A DNA stretch of 50,374 bases from Streptomyces sp. HmicA12 (GCF_000373565.1 NZ_KB891821.1:1-50374); one strand, 5' to 3'. Shown: positions 41,331-50,102, numbered from the stretch's first letter. Made by a program: numbers and translations. Notes: generated from the letters alone by a model not told the origin.

Positions 41331-42344
41331 ATGACTGTCGACGCCTTCATCGCCGCCCTGCCCAAGGCCGAGCTGCACCTGCACATCGAGGGCACCCTCG
41401 AGCCGGAGCTGAAGTTCGCGCTGGCCGCCCGCAACGGCATCGAGCTGCCCTACGCCGACGAGGCCGCGCTGCGCGCCGCGTACGACTTCGACGACCTGCC
41501 CGGTTTCCTCGCGGTCTACTACGAGGGCATGACCGTGCTCCGCACCGAGCAGGACTTCTACGACCTCGCGGCGGCCTACGCGGCCAAGGCGCACTCGCAG
41601 AACGTGCGGTACGCGGAGATCTTCTTCGACCCGCAGGCGCACACCGCGCGCGGCGTCGCCTTCGACACCGTCATCCGCGGCCTGACGCGGGCCCTGGACG
41701 ACGCCGAGCGCGCGACCGGTCTCAAGGGCCGCCTCGTGATGTGCTTCCTGCGCGACTTCCAGGCCGAGTTCGCCATGGCGACGCTGGTGCAGGCCCTCCC
41801 GTACAAGGAGTGGATCGTCGGCGTGGGCCTGGACTCGGACGAGGCCGGCAACCCGCCGGTCAAGTTCCGTGACGTCTTCGCCCGTGCCCGCGCCGAGGGC
41901 TTCCGGCTGACGATGCACTGCGACGTCGACCAGAAGAACTCCACCGAGCACATCCGGCAGGTCATCGAGGAGATCGGCGTCGACCGCATCGACCACGGCG
42001 TCAACGCGCTGGAGGACCCGGCCCTGATCGCCGCGATCCAGGAGCGCGGGCTCGGCCTGACCGTGTGCCCGATCTCCAACGCCCATGTCACGGACGGCAT
42101 GAAGGCCAAGGAGATCCGCGCCCTGCTCGACCAGGACGTGAAGGTGACGGTGAACTCCGACGACCCGGCCTACTTCCCCGGTTACGTCGCCGAGAACCTG
42201 GCGGCGCTGCGCGAGCCGGCGTCCCTCACCGACGAGGACCTGCTCCGGCTCCAGCGCAACGCCATCGACATCTCCTGGGCGGCGCCCGCGGTCCGCGAGG
42301 CGTTCCTCGCGGAGCTGGCCGCGTACGGCACGACGGCGAGCTGA
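41331..42344 (+). CDS. add: Adenosine deaminase-like protein (cog1816)
   Basis: The 337-residue protein has the ADA barrel: PKAELHLHIEGTLEPE (His16, His18), VGLDSDEAGNPP, RIDHGVNALEDP, TVCPISNAHVTDG and VNSDDPAYFPGY (two Asp). The canonical H-A-G-E motif, whose Glu is the catalytic proton relay, is here HCDV (196-199). The first His is kept but the Glu is absent. So either Asp198 substitutes or the reaction differs from ordinary adenosine deamination. AAGGAG precedes the ATG at 41331. It is the last gene of the operon, followed by a strong hairpin. Confidence 0.85.
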   Translation: MTVDAFIAALPKAELHLHIEGTLEPELKFALAARNGIELPYADEAALRAAYDFDDLPGFLAVYYEGMTVLRTEQDFYDLAAAYAAKAHSQNVRYAEIFFDPQAHTARGVAFDTVIRGLTRALDDAERATGLKGRLVMCFLRDFQAEFAMATLVQALPYKEWIVGVGLDSDEAGNPPVKFRDVFARARAEGFRLTMHCDVDQKNSTEHIRQVIEEIGVDRIDHGVNALEDPALIAAIQERGLGLTVCPISNAHVTDGMKAKEIRALLDQDVKVTVNSDDPAYFPGYVAENLAALREPASLTDEDLLRLQRNAIDISWAAPAVREAFLAELAAYGTTAS

Positions 42345-42350
42345 AACGGG

Positions 42351-42382
42351 CCCGGCGGCGTCCCCCGTGGGACGCCGCCGGG
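42351..42382. terminator. Strong bidirectional hairpin terminator
   Basis: CCCGGCGGCGTCCC (42351-42364) pairs perfectly with GGGACGCCGCCGGG (42369-42382) over a 4-nt loop. It lies 6 bp after the deaminase stop and 13 bp before the converging chitinase stop, so it can serve both. Confidence 0.85.
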
Positions 42383-42395
42383 ATTCAGATCCGGG

Positions 42396-43619
42396 TCAGC
42401 AGGCTCCCTCGTCCTGCCACGGGTTCCCGTCGGCGGCGGCGGGCTTCTCGTTCTGCGTCCACCACTTGGCCTTCCAGTTGTGGCTGTTGTAGCTCACCTC
42501 GTTGCCCGCGGTGTACACGGACGACGCGCTCCACGCCGTCTTGCAGCCGGTGGCCGGCGGGGTCGTGGGCGGCGTGGTGGGAGGCGTCGTGGGCGGGGTC
42601 GTGGGAGGAGTGGCACCCGCGAACTTCACCGAGTACTTCGCGAAGTCCCAGGAGTTCTGCGCGACGCTGGAGCAGGTGCCGGAGGTGCGCCCGCCGTTGT
42701 CGGCCGGGGTGCACTGGCGGTCGCGGTTGAGGGACCAGAAGGTGAAGCGGTCCATGCCGTGGCTCGTCGCGTAGTCGAGGACCGTCTGGAAGTCGGCCTG
42801 GGTGAAGATCTCCCCCGTGTCGCTGCGGCCGTTCATGCCGGAGAAGCCCTCATGGGCATAGGCGGTGGCCTGGTCCCAGCCGAACGTGGACTGCAGGATC
42901 GCGTTGAAGTTGGTCAGCGCTGAGGTCTGCGAGGCCGCGCCGTTGAACCCGCCGTCGAACGGCATGATGGAGAAGTTGTTCGGCGTGAAGCCCTGCGACT
43001 TCGCCTCCAGCAGCATCTGCTTGCCGAACCAGCCGGTGCCGTCGGCCGTGCCGGCGGTGGTCACGGAGACGTAGAGGCCGGGGTTGTTCTGCTGGAGGAT
43101 CTTCGCGGCGCCGATCTCGTTCTTGATGGCCGCCGTGTTCTCGTACTCCGGCTCCTCCAGGTCGAAGTCGATGGCCTTCAGCCCGTACTTGGTGATGACC
43201 TGCTGGTACGCGGCCGCGGTGGACGCCGGGTCGGAGCAGGCCTGGCCGAGCTTGGTGCCGCCGTACCCGCCGATGGAGACCGACACGTCGCCGCCCTTGG
43301 CGCGGATCGCGTCGATCTTCGCCTTGACGGCCGTGTCGGAGGAGACCGGCGCGGTGCCGTCCCACGTCGGCGAGCAGCCACCGCCGCCGGGCGCCAGGAT
43401 GAACGCGAGCTGGAAGGCTTTGAGCCCGCTCGCGTCCATGATGGCGCCCGCGTCCGGCGGGTCGTTGTCGAGCGGCATCAGATAGGGGGCGGCGGCGTAC
43501 CAGCGGTTGCTCAGGGCGGTTGACGCGCCCGCGGCGTTCGTCGTCACCAAAGCGCTCGCGGCCAGCGCGACGGTGGTGACGGCGGTGGCAGCGCCCAGAC
43601 ATGCGCGAAGTCGTCTCAC
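42396..43619 (-). CDS. Secreted GH18 chitinase with C-terminal chitin-binding module
   Basis: The 407-residue protein has a signal peptide (cut near TNAAGA), a GH18 domain (about 38-330) with SIGGYGG (116-122) and the active-site DxDxE in AIDFDLEEPEY (Asp151, Asp153, Glu155), a T-P-P-T repeat linker (about 338-356) and a CBM5/12-like module (KTAWSASSVYTAGNEVSYNS, NWKAKWWTQNEKP). This is the compact ChiD-like Streptomyces type. It should release chito-oligosaccharides outside the cell. Two DasR-type boxes lie upstream, fitting induction by N-acetylglucosamine metabolites. Confidence 0.93.
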   Translation of the reverse strand: MRRLRACLGAATAVTTVALAASALVTTNAAGASTALSNRWYAAAPYLMPLDNDPPDAGAIMDASGLKAFQLAFILAPGGGGCSPTWDGTAPVSSDTAVKAKIDAIRAKGGDVSVSIGGYGGTKLGQACSDPASTAAAYQQVITKYGLKAIDFDLEEPEYENTAAIKNEIGAAKILQQNNPGLYVSVTTAGTADGTGWFGKQMLLEAKSQGFTPNNFSIMPFDGGFNGAASQTSALTNFNAILQSTFGWDQATAYAHEGFSGMNGRSDTGEIFTQADFQTVLDYATSHGMDRFTFWSLNRDRQCTPADNGGRTSGTCSSVAQNSWDFAKYSVKFAGATPPTTPPTTPPTTPPTTPPATGCKTAWSASSVYTAGNEVSYNSHNWKAKWWTQNEKPAAADGNPWQDEGAC

Positions 43620-43698
43620 TCTGTTCCTCCTGCACGGGGGGATCGAGGCGCTCGATGGGGAGTCGAGTGCGGACAGCTTCTTGAGCGCGAGGGGAGCA

Positions 43699-43743
43699 CG
43701 TCAACGAATTGGACTGGACCAGGGAAGGCTTTGGACTAGACCA
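43699..43743 (-). promoter_or_regulatory. Chitinase promoter with two DasR-like boxes
   Basis: Read on the minus strand, TGGTCTAGTCCA (43743-43732) and TGGTCCAGTCCA (43721-43710) are direct repeats 22 bp apart. They match the known dre/chitinase repeat (TGGTCTAGACCA, TGGTCCAGACCT) at nearly all positions. A TTGACG -35 hexamer follows at 43704-43699; I see no convincing -10. The remaining gap to 43969 shows nothing else. Confidence 0.8.
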
Positions 43744-43969
43744 TGCGATCTCTTTGCTCGCCGAGGCGCCGCGACCCCTCGGCGCGAAGCTCTCGAACGT
43801 CAACGGCCCGGTGGAGCCGATCTCGGTGAGGGCTCCGAAGAACGCGGGGAAGTCGATCGTCCCGGTGTGCCGGGAAGGCCGGTCTTCGACGATGAGTCCG
43901 GCCGCGCCGGACGGTCTCTCTCCTCGACGGGCCGTTCACCCGTGACAGCCCGCGGACAAGGAGAACGCC

Positions 43970-44548
43970 ATGACCACCACGTACACCTTCGACGTCTTCT
44001 CCAGTCTCGACGGCTTCGGCGCCGCGGGCGGCGACTGGACCGGGTACTGGGGCAAGCAGGGGCCCGAGCTTCTCGACCACCGTCTCGCTCAGTACGACGA
44101 GGAGCAGCGGATGATCCTCGGGGCCAACACCTATCGCGCCTTCGCGCAGATGCTGGCCTCGAGCACCGAGGACTCCGAGGTCCGCGATCCGTGGGTCACC
44201 CGGATGACGCACCTGCCGGCCACGGTGGTGTCGACCACCCTGCAAGGCCCGCTCGACTGGCCGGACGCGGACATCGCGAGCGGCGACGCCGTCGACGTCG
44301 TCGCGCGGCTCAAGGAGGAGTCCAAGGTGCCGTTGCGTTCGCACGGCAGCCTGTCGATGAACCGGGCGCTGATGGCCGCCGGCCTGGTCGACCGGGTCCA
44401 GGTGACGCTGTTCCCCGTGATCACCGGCCGGACCGGCCTCGACCCGGTCTTCCGGGGCGCGGACGATTTCGACCTCGAGCTCATCGAGCACCACACGCTC
44501 GACGGAAACATCCAGGAGCTCGTCTACCGGCCCACCCTGCACGGCTGA
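43970..44548 (+). CDS. Dihydrofolate reductase-family (RibD C-terminal-like) protein
   Basis: The 192-residue protein has the RibD_C fold: TTYTFDVFSSLDGFGAAGGD, then MILGANTYRAFAQML, DVVARLKEESKVPLRSHGSL, NRALMAAGLVDRVQVTLFPV and ITGRTGLDPVF. AAGGAG precedes the ATG at 43970. Proteins of this type are plentiful in Streptomyces, mostly of unknown role, and are unlikely to be housekeeping DHFR. It converges on rph with 16 bp between stops. Confidence 0.88.
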   Translation: MTTTYTFDVFSSLDGFGAAGGDWTGYWGKQGPELLDHRLAQYDEEQRMILGANTYRAFAQMLASSTEDSEVRDPWVTRMTHLPATVVSTTLQGPLDWPDADIASGDAVDVVARLKEESKVPLRSHGSLSMNRALMAAGLVDRVQVTLFPVITGRTGLDPVFRGADDFDLELIEHHTLDGNIQELVYRPTLHG

Positions 44549-44564
44549 ACCGCGGCCCGGTCGG

Positions 44565-47183
44565 TCACGGCAGCAGCTCGACGTACCCGTCCGTCCCGTG
44601 CACGCGGATCCGCTGCCCGTCACGGATCCGCCGGGTCGCCCCGTCCACGCCCACGACGGCCGGCAGGCCGTACTCACGGGCGATCACCGCGCCATGGGTC
44701 ATCAGGCCGCCCACCTCCGTCACCAGGCCCGCGATCCCGACGAACAGCGGTGACCAGCTGGGGTCCGTGAAGGTCGTGACCAGGATGTCGCCCGCCTCGA
44801 GATCGGCCTGTGCCATGTCGAGGACGACGCGGGCCCGGCCCTCGACGGTCCCGGCGGAGACGGGCAGGCCGATCAGGGCACCGGCCGGTACGTCGTCGCG
44901 CCGGTACGCCCCGTTGACAGCCTCGCCGTCCGAGGTGAGCACCCGCGGCGGCTCCAGCGCCTGGTACGTCCGGAACGCTTCCTTGCGTCGCTTCACGAGC
45001 TGGTCGTCCGCCCGGTTCGAGCGCACGACATCCTGGAGTTCCTGGAACGTGAGGTAGAAGATGTCTTCCTTGTCAGCGAGCACACGGGACCGCACAAGTC
45101 GCTCGGCCTCCGCCGACAGGGCCTGCTTGTAGACGAAGTAGCGGCTGATGATGTCGTACTTCGGGTACTCCCGGTACCCGATGAAGGTGCGCACCCGGTC
45201 GATCATCCGCTTCGTCTCGGCGGCCTTCCGGTCCCCGTCCGGCAGGGCCCGAAGGCGTGACAGCACGTCCTGTTCCTTCTGCGCCGCCTTCTGCCGCCCT
45301 TCCTCGAAGCGCCGCTCGGCGGCGCCCGGCCCGAAGTTCCGCACGTTGTCGAGGATCACGGGCACCAGCGTGGTGGGGCGCTCGCGCCAACGCGGGCGCG
45401 TGATGTCGATCTCGCCGACGCAGCGCATGCCGTACCGGTCGAGGTAGGCCTCGATGGCGTCGCGCGCCTCGGTCCCGCCCGCGACCTTCGCCAGCTCGTC
45501 GAGGAAGCCCTCGTCCTCAACTACGTGGCTCTGGCCTTGGCGCTTCAGGAACGCGATCACCTCGGGGTACGGGCGGACCACGTCCGCGACGTCGAGGAGT
45601 GCGAGTCCCATCTCCGACGTGACGTTGTCGGGGGCGGACAGTGTGAGCGTGTCGGCCGCGTTCTTCTCGCCCAGCCACTCCTGGAGGTTGTCGTTGAGCC
45701 ACCACGTGGCCTCCATCCCCGCCATGATCGCCCGGAAGCTCAGCGGGTCGCTCAGGACGCGTTTGTGCTCGTCGAAGGCTGCCGGCAGGAAGTCGAAGAG
45801 CGCCGGCCCCCGCTTCGTCCGGATCTCGCGCTCCAGAGCGGCGAGGGACGTCCGGCTGCGTTCGATGAGCCCGGTGACGAGGGCCGGATCGGTCTCGATC
45901 GGGGCGGCGGGCGCGCCGCCGGACGGCGGCCTGCTCGGCCCCGCCTCCGGCGGCGACAGGACGAAGTCGTCGCGGTCCAGGACGGTCTCCAGCGCGTCCC
46001 GGATCAGCGGATCGCCTCTCCCCACGAGGTCCAGGAAACCGGCGCGGCTCGCGGGCGAGGCCAGGCGTCGGGTGGCGTCGACGAACAGCCTCCCGCCTGC
46101 CTCGTGCATCGGCGCCATGGCTGTCATCTGCCACACGGAGAGTCCCAGCGGCTTCATGGCGTCGGTCATCATCTGCTGATGCCCGACGGACAGGTAGACG
46201 TGATTCTCCCGGTCGGCGGCCCGGGGGACGGGGAACAGCGTCGTGATCGGCCGGCTCTGCACGATCTGGAACTCACCGTCGGCCAGGCACCATTCGATGT
46301 CCTGCGGGCTGCCGAAGTGCGCTTCGATCCGCCGTCCGATCCGCACGAGCCGCACGACCTCCGCGTCCGTCAGCGCGGGCTGCTCCTGCCGCTCCGCGTC
46401 GACGGCCACTTCCTCGGTGCCACCGTTCGGCACCGCCTGAACGGCACGTTCTTTGGCGGCGATCGTCTTCTCGACGACTTCGTCGTGCCGCACCTTGAAG
46501 ACGTCCGGATTCACCAGACCGGAGACCAGGGCCTCGCCGAGGCCGAACCCCGCGTCGACGGTGGCGACCTTCCGGTTGCCCGTGACGGGGTCGGCCGTGA
46601 ACAGGATGCCCGCCGCCTGCGGGAAGACCATCCGCTGGACGACGACGGCCATCCGAACCTCACGGTGGTCGATGCCGTTGCGCTGCCGATAGGTCACGGC
46701 CCGCTCGGTGAACAGCGAGGCCCAGCAACGGCTGACATGCCGGAGGACCGCCGTCGCCCCCACGACGTTCAGGTACGTGTCCTGCTGCCCGGCGAAGGAG
46801 GCCGTCGGCAGGTCCTCCGCCGTCGCGCTGGACCGGACGGCACAGGCGGTGTCGTCACCGAACCGGGCCAGCGCACGGGTGATCGCCGCCGCGAGATCGC
46901 CGGGGATCGCGATGCCCTCGATGGTGGCCCGCACCTCCGCACTGAGCGTGCGGATCGCTTCCCGGTCGTCCGGGTCGAGGCCCGACAACTCGTCGAGCCG
47001 CGCGTCGAGTGACGGTGCTTCCGCCATGGCGTACCGGAAGGCGTCCGTCGTCACGCAGAACCCGTCCGGTACGCGCACGCCCTCGATCCGCGACACCGAG
47101 CCCAGGTGTGCGCCCTTGCCGCCGACGATCGCGGTCCACGTATCGTCGGCCTCGATCAGGTCCGTTACGTACTGCCCATTCAC
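44565..47183 (-). CDS. rph: Rifamycin-inactivating phosphotransferase
   Basis: The 872-residue protein (GTG at 47183, with GGGGGAGAGG upstream) has the Rph order: an ATP-grasp domain (about 15-325: GGKGAHLGSVSRIEGVRVPD, AVRSSATAEDLPTASFAGQQ, DIEWCLADGEFQIVQSRPIT), a rifamycin-binding middle (about 330-760), and a swivelling phosphohistidine domain with His830 in GGLMTHGAVIAREYGLPAVV. The enzyme uses ATP to phosphorylate the C21 hydroxyl of rifamycins, giving AMP and phosphate. The presence of a rifamycin-associated element upstream supports this over phosphoenolpyruvate synthase, which shares domains. Confidence 0.9.
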   Translation of the reverse strand: MNGQYVTDLIEADDTWTAIVGGKGAHLGSVSRIEGVRVPDGFCVTTDAFRYAMAEAPSLDARLDELSGLDPDDREAIRTLSAEVRATIEGIAIPGDLAAAITRALARFGDDTACAVRSSATAEDLPTASFAGQQDTYLNVVGATAVLRHVSRCWASLFTERAVTYRQRNGIDHREVRMAVVVQRMVFPQAAGILFTADPVTGNRKVATVDAGFGLGEALVSGLVNPDVFKVRHDEVVEKTIAAKERAVQAVPNGGTEEVAVDAERQEQPALTDAEVVRLVRIGRRIEAHFGSPQDIEWCLADGEFQIVQSRPITTLFPVPRAADRENHVYLSVGHQQMMTDAMKPLGLSVWQMTAMAPMHEAGGRLFVDATRRLASPASRAGFLDLVGRGDPLIRDALETVLDRDDFVLSPPEAGPSRPPSGGAPAAPIETDPALVTGLIERSRTSLAALEREIRTKRGPALFDFLPAAFDEHKRVLSDPLSFRAIMAGMEATWWLNDNLQEWLGEKNAADTLTLSAPDNVTSEMGLALLDVADVVRPYPEVIAFLKRQGQSHVVEDEGFLDELAKVAGGTEARDAIEAYLDRYGMRCVGEIDITRPRWRERPTTLVPVILDNVRNFGPGAAERRFEEGRQKAAQKEQDVLSRLRALPDGDRKAAETKRMIDRVRTFIGYREYPKYDIISRYFVYKQALSAEAERLVRSRVLADKEDIFYLTFQELQDVVRSNRADDQLVKRRKEAFRTYQALEPPRVLTSDGEAVNGAYRRDDVPAGALIGLPVSAGTVEGRARVVLDMAQADLEAGDILVTTFTDPSWSPLFVGIAGLVTEVGGLMTHGAVIAREYGLPAVVGVDGATRRIRDGQRIRVHGTDGYVELLP

Positions 47184-47270
47184 TGCGCCACCTCTCCCCC
47201 ACTGCCGAACCACGGCGAGCCCTCATTTCCGCAGGTTGTCGCCTCGGCGGACGATTCTCGCCCTTGCCCC

Positions 47271-47289
47271 GGGCCTTGTGGCAAGCCCC
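47271..47289 (-). promoter_or_regulatory. Rifamycin-associated element (RAE) upstream of rph
   Basis: The minus strand reads GGGGCTTGCCACAAGGCCC, a 19-bp inverted repeat matching, from memory, the RAE found before rifamycin-inducible genes in actinomycetes. It begins 8 nt downstream of a TATAGC hexamer (47302-47297), so it would sit at the transcription start, and ends 87 nt before the GTG. Confidence 0.8.
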
Positions 47290-47387
47290 CCTGTGCGCTA
47301 TAGGTTGAAAGTGGCAGGGAGAGTGTTCTCCCCGCCTCTTCTTTTGTCGCGACCCGCGTGGACCGACCGTTGACGCCGGTGCTCGTG

Positions 47388-49409
47388 TCACGCAGCCCCG
47401 TCGCCCCGGCCTCGGACGCTCGTCCGCCTCCGCTGCGCGGTCACGAGGAGCACTCCGAGCCCCAGGAAACTGGCCGCGGCCACGGCGAGCGCGCCGAGCG
47501 GCCGGTCGTTGCCGGTGTCCGGGAGGGACGGGTGCGGGCCGGGAGCGGGCGGCGGCGTGGGCATCGGCGTCGCAGGCGTGGGCGTCGCGGGCGCGGACGT
47601 CGTCGGCGTGGGCGTGGGTGACGGGCTCGGGCTGGGCGCCGCCGTCACGAGTACGGTCTCCGCCGGCAGGCCGAGGCCGTGCCCGACCGGTACTTCCCCG
47701 CCGGTCAGGGCGTCATGGGTGACGTCGGCGTCGAAGCTGTAGCAACCGGGCTGCGCGAGGGTCACGGGATCGGTGGCGTAGGTGGTGTTCGAGCGGATGA
47801 CGAGCGGCGGGAGGCGGTCGGCCACGGGAAGCCCGGATGCGGACCAGTCGACACCTTCGCAGGTGCCGTCGGCGACGGGGGCGAGTGGCCCGTAGAGGGT
47901 GGCGGTGGCGGTGAGCGTGCGGCCTTCGGGCAGCCCGCTGACGGTGATCCTGTCGCGCACACTGTCGCCCGCCCGAGCGGTGTTGACCGAGGCCCGCGTG
48001 GTCACGGAGAGCACCGGCGGTACGTAGCGAGGCCGCGCCAGGAACGTCTCCAGAGGGTCACCGGGGGCGTGCGACACGTCGTCACCGACGGCCGGGTCCA
48101 GGGTGGCGCCGAACGAGTAGCAACCCGGATCGTCGATCTGCTGTTCCGGTGTCGTGGTGCGGCCCGGCCCGGTCAACACCACCGGGGCGTAGCGGTGTGC
48201 GACGGGTGGGGTGCCGGTCCAGTCGACGGTGGAGCAGGAGTCGTTCACCGGGGGCAGCGGCCCGTACAGGGTGGTGGTGAGTGTCGCGGTGCCGGTGAGC
48301 CCGGAGACGGCGAACGTGTCGGTGACGGACTGCCCGGTGGTGAGTTCGGCGGTGGAGACCTCGCTGGCCAGGCGAGGCGGGTCACCGGCGGCGATGTCGA
48401 CGGTGCGGGCCGACTTGCCCGGGAGGGGCAGCGCGCCGGCCAGCGCCATCGACTGCACCTTGTAGGTCGGATCGCCCTCCATGAGGGTGCCGATGGCTGA
48501 GGTGACGGGGCCGGTCGCGGCGATCCGTGCGGTGGCCGGTGTGGTGGAGCGGAGCCAGAGTCGGCCGCCGGGGGCGAGGGTGTCGCCGCTGGTGAAGGGC
48601 TGGGTGCCGGCGGCGTCGGTGTAGGCGTCGGCGTTCTCGACGGTGACGGTGACCGGCCCGGTGGCGTTGGCACCGATGGTGTACGGGCCGATGAGGGTCC
48701 CGGTGTCGCCCCCGTCGGGGCCTTCGACGGTGGGGGTGGGGTCGGCCGGGGCGGGGGCGGGTCCGGCGGCCAGCACGTCGGTGACGACCTTCTGCACGAC
48801 CGCGTACAGCGCCTGGTCCTGGTAGTCCGGCGGCATCACGATGCCGTCGGTGAAGTAGTGGATGGCCATGGCGACGGTGCCGGAGCGCTGCCGGTTGGCG
48901 ACGGTCGCGTTGGTGGACGGAACGGCGGGCTCGTTCGTCGCGGGCCAGTAGTTCTCCAGGATCCGCTGGACATAGCCCGCGTTGCGGACGCCACCGGCCG
49001 GTTCGGGGTCGTAGCCGGTGCCGGTGCGCTGTCCCTTGGCCCACTGCACGCAGTACGCGGATCCGATCACGGTGGTGCCGGTGGCGTCCCGGAAGTTGTA
49101 GCGGCAGGAGTTCGTGCCGTTGGTGCGGGTGAAGCCGAGGCTCGCGGGGTCGTAGCCGAAGTCCGGGTAGGCGTGGTCGGCCGGGTCGTAGTCGTCGGCA
49201 GCGGCATAGGGCTTGGGCTGGGTGTCGCGTGCGCCGACCTCGATGCAGCCGTTCGTGCCGTACTGCACCGCCGCGAACGGCGCCGTCGGCGGCACCTCGT
49301 CGGCGACGGCGCGGGGCAGCGCGGCCATCGCCCAGCCGAGGAGGACCGCCAGGACGAGCCCTGCGGCCAGGACAGTGGTGCCGGCAAGGCATCGCGGCAT
49401 CCGCGCCAT
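47388..49409 (-). CDS. Cell-wall-anchored thioester-domain surface protein (LPDTG)
   Basis: The 673-residue protein has a signal peptide (to about residue 36) and a thioester-type domain (about 45-225: IGSAYCVQWAKG with Cys120; GYVQRILENYWPATNEP; AIHYFTDGIVMPP). Two related Cys-containing repeats follow (about 340-450 and 455-570: LYGPLPPVNDSCSTVDW and LYGPLAPVADGTCEGVDW), then a Pro/Thr-rich stalk (about 590-628). The sortase signal LPDTG at 629-633 is followed by a membrane helix and a basic tail. The protein should be anchored to peptidoglycan and display the N-terminal domain. The Gln that normally joins Cys in the thioester appears absent (see findings). No sortase gene is in the window. 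Confidence 0.88.
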   Translation of the reverse strand: MARMPRCLAGTTVLAAGLVLAVLLGWAMAALPRAVADEVPPTAPFAAVQYGTNGCIEVGARDTQPKPYAAADDYDPADHAYPDFGYDPASLGFTRTNGTNSCRYNFRDATGTTVIGSAYCVQWAKGQRTGTGYDPEPAGGVRNAGYVQRILENYWPATNEPAVPSTNATVANRQRSGTVAMAIHYFTDGIVMPPDYQDQALYAVVQKVVTDVLAAGPAPAPADPTPTVEGPDGGDTGTLIGPYTIGANATGPVTVTVENADAYTDAAGTQPFTSGDTLAPGGRLWLRSTTPATARIAATGPVTSAIGTLMEGDPTYKVQSMALAGALPLPGKSARTVDIAAGDPPRLASEVSTAELTTGQSVTDTFAVSGLTGTATLTTTLYGPLPPVNDSCSTVDWTGTPPVAHRYAPVVLTGPGRTTTPEQQIDDPGCYSFGATLDPAVGDDVSHAPGDPLETFLARPRYVPPVLSVTTRASVNTARAGDSVRDRITVSGLPEGRTLTATATLYGPLAPVADGTCEGVDWSASGLPVADRLPPLVIRSNTTYATDPVTLAQPGCYSFDADVTHDALTGGEVPVGHGLGLPAETVLVTAAPSPSPSPTPTPTTSAPATPTPATPMPTPPPAPGPHPSLPDTGNDRPLGALAVAAASFLGLGVLLVTAQRRRTSVRGRGDGAA

Positions 49410-49524
49410 GGAGCAGCCCCCCAGGAGACAGCCAAAAGGAAAGAAAGTGACTATCTGTTATTTATCCGACAGGCGGCTCAAAGCCCCGAAGGACACGCTT
49501 ACGACTTCTCAGAAGGCACCGTGA

Positions 49525-49830
49525 TCACGGAATCGCCGGCGCACCGGTCCCGCTGTCCGGGTCGGCGTGCGGCCCCAGCACGTCGAGCACCGGGTGGAAT
49601 CGGTCGAGCAGTCCGACCAGGCGGTGGAACGCCGTCACGTCTCCCTCGGCCTCGATCCGCCCGTCGGCCAGGGCCTGGTCGAGGGCCCCGAAGGCGGGAA
49701 GAGGTGCATCGGGTTGCCGTCGTAGAAGCCGAGTTCCGGTTCGAGTACTGCACGGACGGGGCGGTGCCGGTCTTCAGCCTGTATCCGGTCCGAGCCGTAG
49801 GGCGCCCGCGTCACGATGGAGACTGAAGGG
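49525..49830 (-). pseudogene. Frameshifted fragment, possibly an SCP2/alkyl-sulfatase C-terminal-like domain
   Basis: One minus-strand frame reads VLEPELGFYDGNPMHLFP and a second continues AFGALDQALADGRIEAEGDV and TAFHRLVGLLDRFHPVLDVL to a stop at 49525-49527. The second stretch resembles the L-D-x-L-L-A-x-G-x-x-x-x-E-G-D motif of SCP2-like domains. No complete frame with a start joins them, so this is best read as decayed. The stretch 49410-49524 is richer in A+T (around 49440-49475) and may hold the promoter of the surface-protein gene. I see no gene between 49831 and 50016. Confidence 0.35.
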
Positions 49831-50016
49831 ACCTCTGGCACCCATTCCGCACGCACTGAGCATCGCGGGTCCCCTCGGACCCCGGCCAGCCAGCCACCTC
49901 CAACCTGACGGGCCGGAGGCATGTCACCCGGAGGGTGTTCGTTCGTCGCCGGGTACGGCTTTCGTCGTCGCTTCTCGCACGTTTCCTCGGGCCCCTGCTG
50001 TCTCAGCGATGTGCGA

Positions 50017-50047
50017 GGGCCCGCCGACCATTCGGGTCGGCGGGCCC
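50017..50047. terminator. Hairpin terminator downstream of the carboxylase gene
   Basis: GGGCCCGCCGACC (50017-50029) pairs perfectly with GGTCGGCGGGCCC (50035-50047) over a 5-nt loop, about 50 bp past the stop of the minus-strand gene. Confidence 0.8.
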
Positions 50048-50069
50048 TTGGCGCAGCTCGGGGCAGGAC

Positions 50070-50102
50070 GTCAGACGTCAGATGTCAGATGTCAGACGTC
50101 AG
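50070..50102. repeat. Heptamer tandem repeat (GTCAGAC/T)
   Basis: GTCAGAC, GTCAGAT, GTCAGAT, GTCAGAC and a partial fifth copy run head to tail. The last copy contains the stop codon of the carboxylase gene (50099-50101). Confidence 0.88.

Noticed and set aside
44565..47183. Phosphoenolpyruvate synthase as the identity of the large ATP-grasp protein
   Set aside because: It lacks the PEP-binding TIM barrel at the C-terminus; the phosphohistidine domain is last, as in Rph, and an RAE lies upstream.
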